From: JANOQP01 sp044227705
GTDB taxonomy: Bacteria > Bacteroidota > Bacteroidia > Chitinophagales > Saprospiraceae
DNA length: 15,750 bases
Assembly: GCA_044227705.1 (NCBI GenBank)
Contig: JBGAWE010000095.1
Span: 1 to 15,750, forward strand
Direction of reading: 5' to 3'
Below, in pieces: positions 1 to 6,651 of the stretch (position 1 is its first letter; each line of letters opens with the position of its first letter). The translations under genes were made by a program, and so were the position numbers. The notes under the pieces were generated by a model, which worked only from the letters and a program-made list of their open reading frames with translations, did not search any database and had not been told where the DNA came from.

Positions 1-1
1 T

Positions 2-505
2 TCGCTCGACCAGATAAAGAAAATCGCCCGAGACTGCGCCCGCCGCGTCAGCGACCTCGTCTGGTCGGCCAGCCCGAAAAGCGACTCGCTGGGCGACCTG
101 ACGGCGCGGATGCGCGACTTCTCGCACCAGCTTTTTCAGGGCGAGGCGGTGCGCGTCCGGTTCGGGCTCCCCCACTCGCTCGACGCGCTGCCATTGGCCG
201 CCGACCGCCGCTGGAACCTCTACTTCATATATAAGGAGGCGATGAACAACGCCCGCAAGTACTCGGGCGCGACCCAAATCGAGGTCACGATGAGCCAGGC
301 GGGCGGGCAAATCCTGCTTTCCATAAAGGACAACGGCCGGGGCTTCGATCAATTGAAAACCCAGCCGGGCAACGGCCTTCTGACGATGTCCGAGCGGGCG
401 AAAATGCTGGGCGGGGAGTTTTCGTTCACCTCGAAGGAGGGAGAGGGGACGTCGGTCGATGTTTCATTTCCATTGAAAATCAACCAGTTAAATCATGCAA
501 CCTGA
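2..505 (+). CDS. Sensor histidine kinase, NarL/HisKA_3 type (5' truncated)
   Basis: This is the C-terminal end of a two-component sensor kinase; the reading frame is open from base 2 and the start lies outside the window. Visible parts are the end of the dimerisation region (WSASPKSDSLGDL, about 62-100) and a complete HATPase_c ATP-binding domain: an N-box with EAMNNARKYS near 236-265, a G1 box DNGRGFD near 329-349 and a G2 box GNGLLTMSERAKMLGG near 380-415. The pattern of N-box and G2 box is that of kinases which pair with LuxR/NarL regulators. The stop codon overlaps the start of the response regulator gene by 11 bases, so the two are almost certainly translated together and are cognate partners. 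The sensed signal cannot be inferred because the sensor region is missing. Confidence 0.93.
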   Translation, partial: SLDQIKKIARDCARRVSDLVWSASPKSDSLGDLTARMRDFSHQLFQGEAVRVRFGLPHSLDALPLAADRRWNLYFIYKEAMNNARKYSGATQIEVTMSQAGGQILLSIKDNGRGFDQLKTQPGNGLLTMSERAKMLGGEFSFTSKEGEGTSVDVSFPLKINQLNHAT

Positions 506-1142
506 AAAAACGCCCCTCCGCGTCCTCATCGTCGAGGACGTGGCCCTGCTGCGCGAGAGCTATTCGCGGCTGCTCGACGTCTCGCCCGGCTTCTCCTGCA
601 TCGGCTCGTTGCCAGACGCGATGGGGGTGGTCGATTTTTTGAAAAACAACCCGGCCGACGCGGTTCTGATGGACATCGACATGCCGGGCAAGTCCGGCAT
701 AGAGGCCGTGCGCGACATCAGGGCTGCCGGGCTGGCTGTGCCAATCGTCATGCAGACGATTTTTCAGGACGACGACAAGGTCTTCGAGTCCATTCTCGCC
801 GGGGCCAATGGCTATTTGATAAAATCGTCGTCGGAGGAGTCGCTTTTGAACGCGGTCAACGAGGCAGTGCTCGGAGGCTCGCCGCTCACGCCGGGCATCG
901 CGGCGAAGGTGCTGCGCTTTTTAAGGGAAAAACCGGCCGCGCCCGCCGCCAAATCGGCCATCCCTGGCGAGGAGGATTTGAACGAAAGACAGCTCGAAGT
1001 CCTCGAAAGGCTGATGGACGGAGACAGCTACAAAATGATTGCCGACGAGCTTTTCATCTCGCTCGACACGGTGCGCTATCATGTGAAAAACATCTACCGC
1101 GCCTTGCACGTCCAGTCGCGGGCGCAGCTTTTCAGGAGGTAG
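495..1142 (+). CDS. Two-component response regulator, LuxR/NarL family
   Basis: This 215-residue protein is a DNA-binding response regulator phosphorylated by the overlapping kinase. The receiver domain spans about residues 8-125: acidic pair E14/D15, phosphoacceptor D60 in VLMDIDMPG, T88, and conserved K110 in GYLIK. A Pro/Ala-rich linker (about 145-160) leads to a C-terminal LuxR-type helix-turn-helix (about 161-215) with LNERQLEVLERL and the recognition region SLDTVRYHVKNIYRAL. The usual Glu of the LTxREXEVL signature is Gln here (ERQLEVL), a common variation. The ATG at 495 lies inside the kinase gene (11-base overlap), which indicates translational coupling. Its targets are unknown; the secreted-protein gene 113 bases downstream is a candidate only because of proximity. 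Confidence 0.95.
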   Translation: MQPEKTPLRVLIVEDVALLRESYSRLLDVSPGFSCIGSLPDAMGVVDFLKNNPADAVLMDIDMPGKSGIEAVRDIRAAGLAVPIVMQTIFQDDDKVFESILAGANGYLIKSSSEESLLNAVNEAVLGGSPLTPGIAAKVLRFLREKPAAPAAKSAIPGEEDLNERQLEVLERLMDGDSYKMIADELFISLDTVRYHVKNIYRALHVQSRAQLFRR

Positions 1143-1255
1143 CGAAACCACATCTTCATGCAGTTGCCGGGTGGCGGGGGACACTTGACCTTTGTTCCAT
1201 CATCCAGCCGCTAGGCTTTTTCAACCACATTTTTTCACTAAAATTTCCTTTAGAG

Positions 1256-1924
1256 ATGCGCACACAGCTCTACATGGCCCTCACATGCCTGTCGCTCGCG
1301 ACCCTCCAAAACCGCGCCTTTTCACAGGCCGCCGAACCGGCCGCCGAAGAGAAGAACCTCCGGCTCTCCGGCCCCCGCATCGGCATGGTCGTCTACACGG
1401 GCAACATTGCCCAGCGCATCGAGGACCCGCTCTCCTCGGGCGGCCTCAACGCCAAGCCGGTCATGTCGCAGTTCGGCTACCAGTTCGAGACGGCCTACAT
1501 CTCGGGCGACAACCTGCAGGCGCTCTTCGAGTTCGTCCCCACTTTCACAGGCCTCGACCAGGGGAAGTTCCTCCCGAGCTTCGGCATATTTCACGGCTTG
1601 CGACTGCAGAAAACGGGGCTTGAGTTCGCCCTAGGGCCGGTCATCTATGTGGCGAAGCGGCAAAAGGGCTTCTTCGACACGGAAAAAAAGTGGCACGCCC
1701 TCCAGCAATGGCGCAGCGACAACCCCGGCGAACCAGACCCCGACAACGTCGTCACCACCCTCGACACTCGGGGCGAGTATGGGATTACGACCTCCTTCGT
1801 CCTGTCCATCGGCAAGAACTTCCGCTCGGGCAACATGAACCTGCCGGTCAACTTCTACGCCATCCCCCACGCGGAGGGCGCCCGCTACGGCATCTCGGTC
1901 GGGTTCAACAAGCTGCGGTATTGA
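1256..1924 (+). CDS. Secreted, probable outer-membrane beta-barrel protein
   Basis: I do not recognise a named family. The 222-residue product starts with a typical signal peptide (about 1-25, MRTQ followed by a Leu/Ala/Thr-rich core and cleavage near AFSQA). The mature part has many short stretches of alternating hydrophobic and polar residues separated by Gly/Asn/Asp turns (for example QALFEFVPTFTGL, GLEFALGPVIYVA, GITTSFVLSIGK, MNLPVNFYAIP, GARYGISVGFNK) and ends in an aromatic residue (Tyr), as outer-membrane barrels often do. The likely location is the outer membrane or periplasm. It is probably a monocistronic gene: 113 bases separate it from the regulator and a strong terminator follows 38 bases after its stop. 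A TTTG at 1191-1194 and an imperfect TAGGCTTT at 1212-1219 could be its promoter, but the match is weak. The function is unknown. Confidence 0.8.
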   Translation: MRTQLYMALTCLSLATLQNRAFSQAAEPAAEEKNLRLSGPRIGMVVYTGNIAQRIEDPLSSGGLNAKPVMSQFGYQFETAYISGDNLQALFEFVPTFTGLDQGKFLPSFGIFHGLRLQKTGLEFALGPVIYVAKRQKGFFDTEKKWHALQQWRSDNPGEPDPDNVVTTLDTRGEYGITTSFVLSIGKNFRSGNMNLPVNFYAIPHAEGARYGISVGFNKLRY

Positions 1925-1962
1925 AACTTGGGTTTGGTTAAATGACAATGCCCAATAGCCAT

Positions 1963-2000
1963 GCGGCGGCTCCGAGTCCACGGGGTCGCCGCTCTTTTTT
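1963..2000 (+). terminator. Intrinsic terminator after the secreted-protein gene
   Basis: An 11-bp GC-rich stem (1963-1973 pairs with 1982-1992, with two G-T wobbles) closes an 8-base loop and is followed by a T-rich run at 1993-2000. It sits between the stop at 1924 and leuS, so it should end transcription from upstream and isolate leuS. Confidence 0.85.
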
Positions 2001-2014
2001 GAGGGAGGTGCGTC

Positions 2015-2022
2015 TATTTTCG
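2015..2022 (+). promoter_or_regulatory. Putative -7 promoter box of leuS (TATTTTCG)
   Basis: TATTTTCG differs by one base from the Bacteroidota -7 consensus TAnnTTTG and lies 31 bases before the leuS ATG, immediately after a terminator. The same 11 bases, CTATTTTCGCC, recur just upstream of the DUF2834 gene (9777-9787). No convincing TTTG -33 element is seen at the usual spacing, so this is a motif-based inference. Confidence 0.4.
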
Positions 2023-2053
2023 CCGCCCAAAACGGGCTTTCGGCCAAAATTTC

Positions 2054-5000
2054 ATGGAATACAGACCCTCTGCAATAGAGAAAAAATGGCGCACCGTGTG
2101 GCGCAAAAACCGGACTTATCAAGTCAAGACCGGCGGCGACAGACCGAAGTATTACATCCTCGACATGTTCCCCTACCCGTCGGGTGCCGGGCTGCACGTC
2201 GGCCATCCGCTGGGCTACATCGCCTCTGATATTTTAGCGCGATATAAAAGGCTGCGCGGCTTCAACGTCCTCCACCCGATGGGCTACGACTCGTTCGGCC
2301 TGCCCGCCGAGCAGTACGCTATTCAGACCGGCATCCACCCGGCGGTTTCGACGGAGACGAATCTCAAAAGGTATCGCCAGCAGCTCGACAACCTCGGCTT
2401 CTCGTTCGACTGGTCGCGCGAGGTGCGGACTTCCGACCCCAGCTATTACCGCTGGACTCAGTGGATCTTCAGCCGCCTTTTCGACCACTATTATGACAAG
2501 AAAGCCGATAAGGCCCTCCCGATTTCGAAGCTCGAAAAGACGTTTTCAAAAAGCGGGAACAAGAAGGTCCTCGCCGCCTGCGACGACGACACCCCCGTTT
2601 TCACCGCCGCCGAATGGAATTCTTTTGACGAAAAACGCCAGCAGGAAATCCTCCTGAAATACCGGCTGACCTTCCCGGAGGAGACTTTCGTCAACTGGTG
2701 CCCCGGCCTCGCCTCCGTCCTTTCCAATGACGAGATAAAGGACGGCCTCTCCGAGCGCGGCGGTTTTCCCGTCGAAAGAAAGCGGATGAAGCAGTTCTCT
2801 ATGCGCATCACCGCCTATCTCGACCGCCTCCTCGACGGCCTCGACACAATCGACTGGCCCGACAGCATCAAAGAGCAGCAGCGCAACTGGATCGGTCGCT
2901 CGGTCGGCGCATCGGTCAAGTTTGCGGTGAAAAACCATCCCGGCCGCGAGGTCGAAATCTTCACGACTCGGCTCGACACGATTTTCGGGGCGACCTTCAT
3001 GGTTCTCGCGCCCGAGCATGAGCTGGTCAATGAAATCACGACCGAGAACCAGCGGGCGGAGATTGAGGCCTATGTCCGTTGGGCCGCTTCGCGCAGCGAG
3101 ATTGAGCGGCAGTCGGAGGTGAAGAAGGTGACGGGCGCGTTCACCGGCGCGTTTGCGGTCAACCCGTACAACCGTAAGTCCGTGCCGATTTACATTGCCG
3201 ATTATGTGCTGGCCGGATACGGGACGGGGGCCGTCATGGCCGTCCCCTCGGGCGACCAGCGGGACTGGAATTTTGCCAAGCATTTCAAACTGAAGATTGT
3301 ACAAGTCCTTGACGCTCAAGGGGATTTGGACAAAAACGCCGACCCGACGAAGGAAGGTCGCTATGTCAACAGCCCCCTCATCGACGGGCTGACCTACGCG
3401 GAGGCGATGCCCGTTTTGCTCAAATTTTTGGAGAAGAAGAAGCTCGGCCGGGCGAAGATCCAGTACCGGATGCGCAACGCGATTTTCAGCCGCCAGCGGT
3501 ATTGGGGCGAGCCTGTGCCTGTTTATTACAAAGACGGCCTCCCCTATCTCGTCGCCGACAAAGACCTGCCGCTCGTCCTCCCGCAGGTCGACAAATACCT
3601 GCCTACCGAGACCGGCGAGCCGCCGCTGGGTCGCGCCGAGGGCTGGCTCTACGAGGGGCAGCACCCTTTCGAGCTATCCACCATGCCCGGCTGGGCGGGT
3701 TCGTCGTGGTATTTCTACCGCTACATGGACGCGAAGAACAGCCGCGCCTTCGCCTCCAAGTCGGCCATCAACTATTGGCGGCAGGTCGATTTCTACATCG
3801 GCGGCGCGGAGCACGCGGTCGGGCACCTTTTGTACGCCCGGTTCTGGAACCATTTTATGCACGACCTCGGGCTTGTCCCCGAAAGGGAATTCGCCAAAAA
3901 GCTGTTCAACCCGGGCATGATCCAGGGCCGTTCGAGCCTTGTCTACCGGGCCAAAGAGCAGTTCTTCGAGGAATATCTTTGGATTAAGGTGCTGCAGCCC
4001 CTGCTCGCCGACCAGCGTCCGGTCAGGACGGAGGTCACCGCTGCACTGGCCGACACGGTCTACGACTTCTCGTTCGAGGGCAACGACGTGGCAATCGAGG
4101 TGATTTCCTATAAAGCGAAGGAGAAGGTCGAGCGGATCCAGACCGCTGCAAATTTGGCAGGGAAGCGGCTTCTCGTCTTGTTCAACGAGCAATTGGCCGA
4201 CCGAATCAACGAGCCGGAATACTTCGCGGGGGCCATCCGCAAGGCCATCGCCAGCCCCGAGACTTTCTTCCAAACCGAGCAGGAGCCGATGGGCGAACAG
4301 CTTTTTGTCTCGAAAAACCTCACGGCCAAATACCCCGAGGGCTGCTTTTCGGAACTGCGAGTCGATGTGAGCTTCGTCGACAACGACTGTCTCGACCTGA
4401 AGCGGGCGGCCGGTTGGCACCTATTCGAGAAGGCCAGGTTCAAAGTTGGACCGGACGGGCTTTTCATGTGCGGCTCGGAGGTCGAAAAGATGTCGAAGTC
4501 GAAGCACAACGTCGTCAACCCCGACGACATGGTGGCGCAGTTCGGCGCCGATTGCTACCGGATGTACGAAATGTTCCTCGGCCCCATCGAGGTCTCGAAG
4601 CCGTGGGACACGAAGGGGATAACCGGCGTTCAGGGTTTCCTTCGGAAATTTTGGAGCCTCTTTTTCAACGAAACCGGCCTCGCCGTCTCGCCCGGCGAGC
4701 CAAGCCGCGATGAGATGCGCGCCCTGCACACCGCCATCAAGCGCGTGACGGAGGACATCGAGCGGTTCTCGATGAACACCTGCGTGTCGAGCTTCATGAT
4801 TGCGACGAACGAGCTGAAAAAACTGGGCTGCTCGAAGTGGGCCGTGCTGGAGCCGATGGTGGTGATGCTTGCCCCTTTCGCGCCGCACATGGCCGAGGAG
4901 CTTTGGGAAATGCTCGGCCACACGACCTCGGTCTGCGACGCCAACTGGCCGATCTTGGAGGAGAAATGGCTCAAAACCGACTCGATCTCCTACCCAATAC

Positions 5001-5167
5001 AAGTCAACGGGAAGCTGCGGGCTACTGTCGAGGTCCCGGCGGACGCGGACCAGAAGGCGGTCGAGGCGGCCGTTTTCGCGCTCGAGGCCGTCCAAAAATG
5101 GATTGACGGACAGCCTGTGAAGAAGTTCGTTTTCATCCCCGGCCGGTTGGTGAACGTGGTCGTTTAG
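2054..5167 (+). CDS. leuS: Leucyl-tRNA synthetase with large insertion
   Basis: Cytoplasmic class I synthetase that charges tRNA-Leu with leucine using ATP. The Rossmann core carries PYPSGAGLHVGH (HIGH motif, 48-51) and the KMSKS loop at 812-816. The CP1 editing domain (about 280-480) shows TTRLDTIFG (T304-G312) and GTGAVMAVPSGDQRD ending at D404, the positions that hydrolyse mischarged tRNA. The anticodon-binding helical domain (about 880-975) and the C-terminal domain ending NGKLRATVEVPADA...RLVNVVV are complete. At 1037 residues it is clearly longer than the roughly 860-950 usual for the family: residues about 633-748, between GMIQGRSSLVYR and EQLFVSKNL, are an insertion in the leucine-specific region that precedes KMSKS (separate entry). 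L307 replaces the near-invariant Pro of the TRPDT motif. No Cys-based zinc module is visible around 495-545, as is usual in Bacteroidota. The gene stands alone between a terminator and rocD. Confidence 0.98.
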   Translation: MEYRPSAIEKKWRTVWRKNRTYQVKTGGDRPKYYILDMFPYPSGAGLHVGHPLGYIASDILARYKRLRGFNVLHPMGYDSFGLPAEQYAIQTGIHPAVSTETNLKRYRQQLDNLGFSFDWSREVRTSDPSYYRWTQWIFSRLFDHYYDKKADKALPISKLEKTFSKSGNKKVLAACDDDTPVFTAAEWNSFDEKRQQEILLKYRLTFPEETFVNWCPGLASVLSNDEIKDGLSERGGFPVERKRMKQFSMRITAYLDRLLDGLDTIDWPDSIKEQQRNWIGRSVGASVKFAVKNHPGREVEIFTTRLDTIFGATFMVLAPEHELVNEITTENQRAEIEAYVRWAASRSEIERQSEVKKVTGAFTGAFAVNPYNRKSVPIYIADYVLAGYGTGAVMAVPSGDQRDWNFAKHFKLKIVQVLDAQGDLDKNADPTKEGRYVNSPLIDGLTYAEAMPVLLKFLEKKKLGRAKIQYRMRNAIFSRQRYWGEPVPVYYKDGLPYLVADKDLPLVLPQVDKYLPTETGEPPLGRAEGWLYEGQHPFELSTMPGWAGSSWYFYRYMDAKNSRAFASKSAINYWRQVDFYIGGAEHAVGHLLYARFWNHFMHDLGLVPEREFAKKLFNPGMIQGRSSLVYRAKEQFFEEYLWIKVLQPLLADQRPVRTEVTAALADTVYDFSFEGNDVAIEVISYKAKEKVERIQTAANLAGKRLLVLFNEQLADRINEPEYFAGAIRKAIASPETFFQTEQEPMGEQLFVSKNLTAKYPEGCFSELRVDVSFVDNDCLDLKRAAGWHLFEKARFKVGPDGLFMCGSEVEKMSKSKHNVVNPDDMVAQFGADCYRMYEMFLGPIEVSKPWDTKGITGVQGFLRKFWSLFFNETGLAVSPGEPSRDEMRALHTAIKRVTEDIERFSMNTCVSSFMIATNELKKLGCSKWAVLEPMVVMLAPFAPHMAEELWEMLGHTTSVCDANWPILEEKWLKTDSISYPIQVNGKLRATVEVPADADQKAVEAAVFALEAVQKWIDGQPVKKFVFIPGRLVNVVV
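3950..4297 (+). other. Inserted domain inside LeuRS, DUF559/PD-(D/E)XK-like
   Basis: This in-frame segment (LeuRS residues about 633-748) has no counterpart in ordinary LeuRS. Its pattern follows DUF559/Vsr-like nuclease folds: an EYLWIKVLQPLL helix, RTEVTAALADTVYDFSFEG strands with a D at 671, a VAIEV strand with E682, an ER-containing helix, AGKRLLVLFNE, and a closing AIRKAIA helix. In active DUF559 proteins the strand reads EVDGxxH; here it reads EVISYKA, so the second acidic residue and the His are gone and nuclease activity is unlikely. The family resemblance is my reading of the pattern and was not tested with a profile search. Confidence 0.5.
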
Positions 5168-5180
5168 GGCCTTTTCGTTT

Positions 5181-5188
5181 TACTTTTG
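5181..5188 (+). promoter_or_regulatory. Putative -7 promoter box of rocD (TACTTTTG)
   Basis: TACTTTTG is an exact match to the Bacteroidota -7 consensus TAnnTTTG and lies 23 bases upstream of the rocD start, within the 44-base leuS-rocD gap. No clear TTTG -33 element is present at the expected distance. The motif suggests rocD has its own promoter. Confidence 0.5.
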
Positions 5189-5211
5189 ACCCAAAATAAA
5201 GCCTGTTTTTT

Positions 5212-6453
5212 ATGGAGACGATGACCGCCACCTCGGCCCGCGCGGCCCGCTTGATGGAACTTGAGGACAAGTTCAACGCCCACAACTACCATCCCCTCCC
5301 GGTCGTCCTCTCGCGGGGCGAGGGAGTCCACGTCTGGGACGTCGACGGGAAGCGGTACTTCGATTTTCTCTCCGCCTATTCGGCCGTCAACCAGGGGCAT
5401 TGCCACCCTCGAATCATCAACGCGCTTGTTGAGCAGGCTCAAAAATTGACCCTCACGAGCCGGGCTTTTCACAACGACCAGCTCGGGCCTTTCTCCCAGT
5501 TCATCACGGAATACTTCGGCCATGACCGGTTGCTGCCTATGAACACCGGCGTGGAAGCCGTCGAAACCGCGGTGAAACTCGCCCGTCGCTGGGCCTATGA
5601 AATCAAGGGCGTCGCCCCGAACCGGGCGAAGGTGGTCTTCGCCGAGGGCAACTTTCACGGCCGCACGATGACCGCCATCAGCGCCTCCACCGACCCTTCG
5701 AGCTTCAACAACTACGGCCCGAAACTGCCCGGCATCGAGGTCGTTCCGTACAACGATTTGGCCGCCCTCGCCGCCAAATTGGAGGATGAAAACGTCGCCG
5801 CCTTTTTGGTCGAACCGATTCAGGGTGAGGCGGGCGTGGTCGTGCCGGACGCGGGCTATTTGACCGAGGTGGCCCGGCTTTGCAAAGAGAAAAACGTGCT
5901 TTTCATCGCCGACGAGGTCCAAACCGGCATCGCCCGCACGGGCCGGCTGCTTGCCTGCGACCATGAAAATGTCAAGCCGGACATCCTAATCTTGGGGAAA
6001 GCCCTGTCGGGTGGCGTGCTTCCCGTCTCCGCAGTTTTGGCCAGCGACGAGATCATGCTCACCATCAAACCGGGCCAGCACGGCTCCACTTTTGGAGGGA
6101 ACCCGCTGGCTTGCGCCGTCGCGATGGAGGCTTTGAAAGTCGTCGAAGACGAAAAACTCGCCGACAACGCCGAGAATATGGGCCGAATCTTCCGCACCCG
6201 GATGCGGCGGCTGGCGGAGAAAAGCGACCTTGTCACCTTCGTCCGAGGCAAGGGCCTCCTCAACGCCATCGGCATCAACAACACCGAGAAAAGCGACGCC
6301 GCCTGGAACCTCTGCCTCCAGATGGCCGAAAACGGCCTCCTCGCCAAGCCGACGCACGGCAACATCATCCGCTTCGCCCCGCCGCTCGTCATGGATGAGG
6401 CGCAGCTCGACGAGTGCTGCGGCATCATCGAGCGCACTGTGCTTGGTTTTTGA
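5212..6453 (+). CDS. rocD: Ornithine--oxo-acid aminotransferase
   Basis: A 413-residue class III PLP-dependent aminotransferase, the usual length for the family. It transfers the delta-amino group of L-ornithine to 2-oxoglutarate, giving glutamate-5-semialdehyde and glutamate, and so links arginine/ornithine breakdown to proline and glutamate. Diagnostic parts are the N-terminal NYHPLPVVLSRGEGVHVWDVDGKRYFDFLSAYSAVNQGHCHP, the cofactor phosphate region NTGVEAVETAVK (111-122), GNFHGR (146-151), D234 in FIADEVQTG which contacts the PLP ring nitrogen, and the Schiff-base lysine K263 in ILGKALSGG, then GSTFGGNPLA (291-300). NTGVEAVE and SAYSAVNQGH are typical of ornithine rather than acetylornithine enzymes. 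Translation could start at 5212 or at the ATG at 5221. It is followed by a strong terminator, so it is probably a single-gene unit with its own promoter. Confidence 0.95.
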   Translation: METMTATSARAARLMELEDKFNAHNYHPLPVVLSRGEGVHVWDVDGKRYFDFLSAYSAVNQGHCHPRIINALVEQAQKLTLTSRAFHNDQLGPFSQFITEYFGHDRLLPMNTGVEAVETAVKLARRWAYEIKGVAPNRAKVVFAEGNFHGRTMTAISASTDPSSFNNYGPKLPGIEVVPYNDLAALAAKLEDENVAAFLVEPIQGEAGVVVPDAGYLTEVARLCKEKNVLFIADEVQTGIARTGRLLACDHENVKPDILILGKALSGGVLPVSAVLASDEIMLTIKPGQHGSTFGGNPLACAVAMEALKVVEDEKLADNAENMGRIFRTRMRRLAEKSDLVTFVRGKGLLNAIGINNTEKSDAAWNLCLQMAENGLLAKPTHGNIIRFAPPLVMDEAQLDECCGIIERTVLGF

Positions 6454-6480
6454 AGATTCGAAGAAGTGAGGAACCGTGTG

Positions 6481-6516
6481 GCGAGGGGGTGGCTTTGAGT
6501 CGCCCCCTCGCTTTTT
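6481..6516 (+). terminator. Intrinsic terminator after rocD
   Basis: A 13-bp stem (6481-6493 with 6499-6511, nine perfect GC-rich pairs plus four inner pairs including two wobbles) encloses the loop TTTGA and is followed directly by TTTTT at 6512-6516. It begins 27 bases after the rocD stop and separates rocD from the RND pump gene. Confidence 0.92.
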
Positions 6517-6562
6517 CCGCTCGGCCCAACCGGTGTTTTCGACGGTTCATCGCTCATTTTCG

Positions 6563-6582
6563 GAAAGCCATGCTCGGCTTTC
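6563..6582. other. Small hairpin in the rocD-RND gap
   Basis: GAAAGCC (6563-6569) is perfectly complementary to GGCTTTC (6576-6582) across a six-base loop. Neither strand has a T-run after the stem, so it is not a convincing terminator. It lies in the leader region of the RND gene and its role is unknown. Confidence 0.4.
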
Positions 6583-6610
6583 AGCCAACGCTTCGGAACA
6601 TCGCGGCCTC

Positions 6611-6642
6611 AATTCCTCGGTTCCTCACCTCCTCGATTCCTC
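6611..6642. repeat. Tandem octamer repeat, four units of NNYTCCTC
   Basis: Four consecutive 8-base units read AATTCCTC, GGTTCCTC, ACCTCCTC and GATTCCTC; on the minus strand this is a run of GAGGAAYY-like units. The flanks (CCTC before, AACC after) extend the period slightly. The array ends nine bases before the RND start codon, so it lies in the untranslated leader. Confidence 0.75.
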
Positions 6643-6651
6643 AACCAACAG

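Noticed and set aside
2546..3664. A 372-codon open frame on the minus strand inside leuS
   Set aside because: The leuS frame is conserved throughout this stretch, so the antisense frame is a by-product of base composition.
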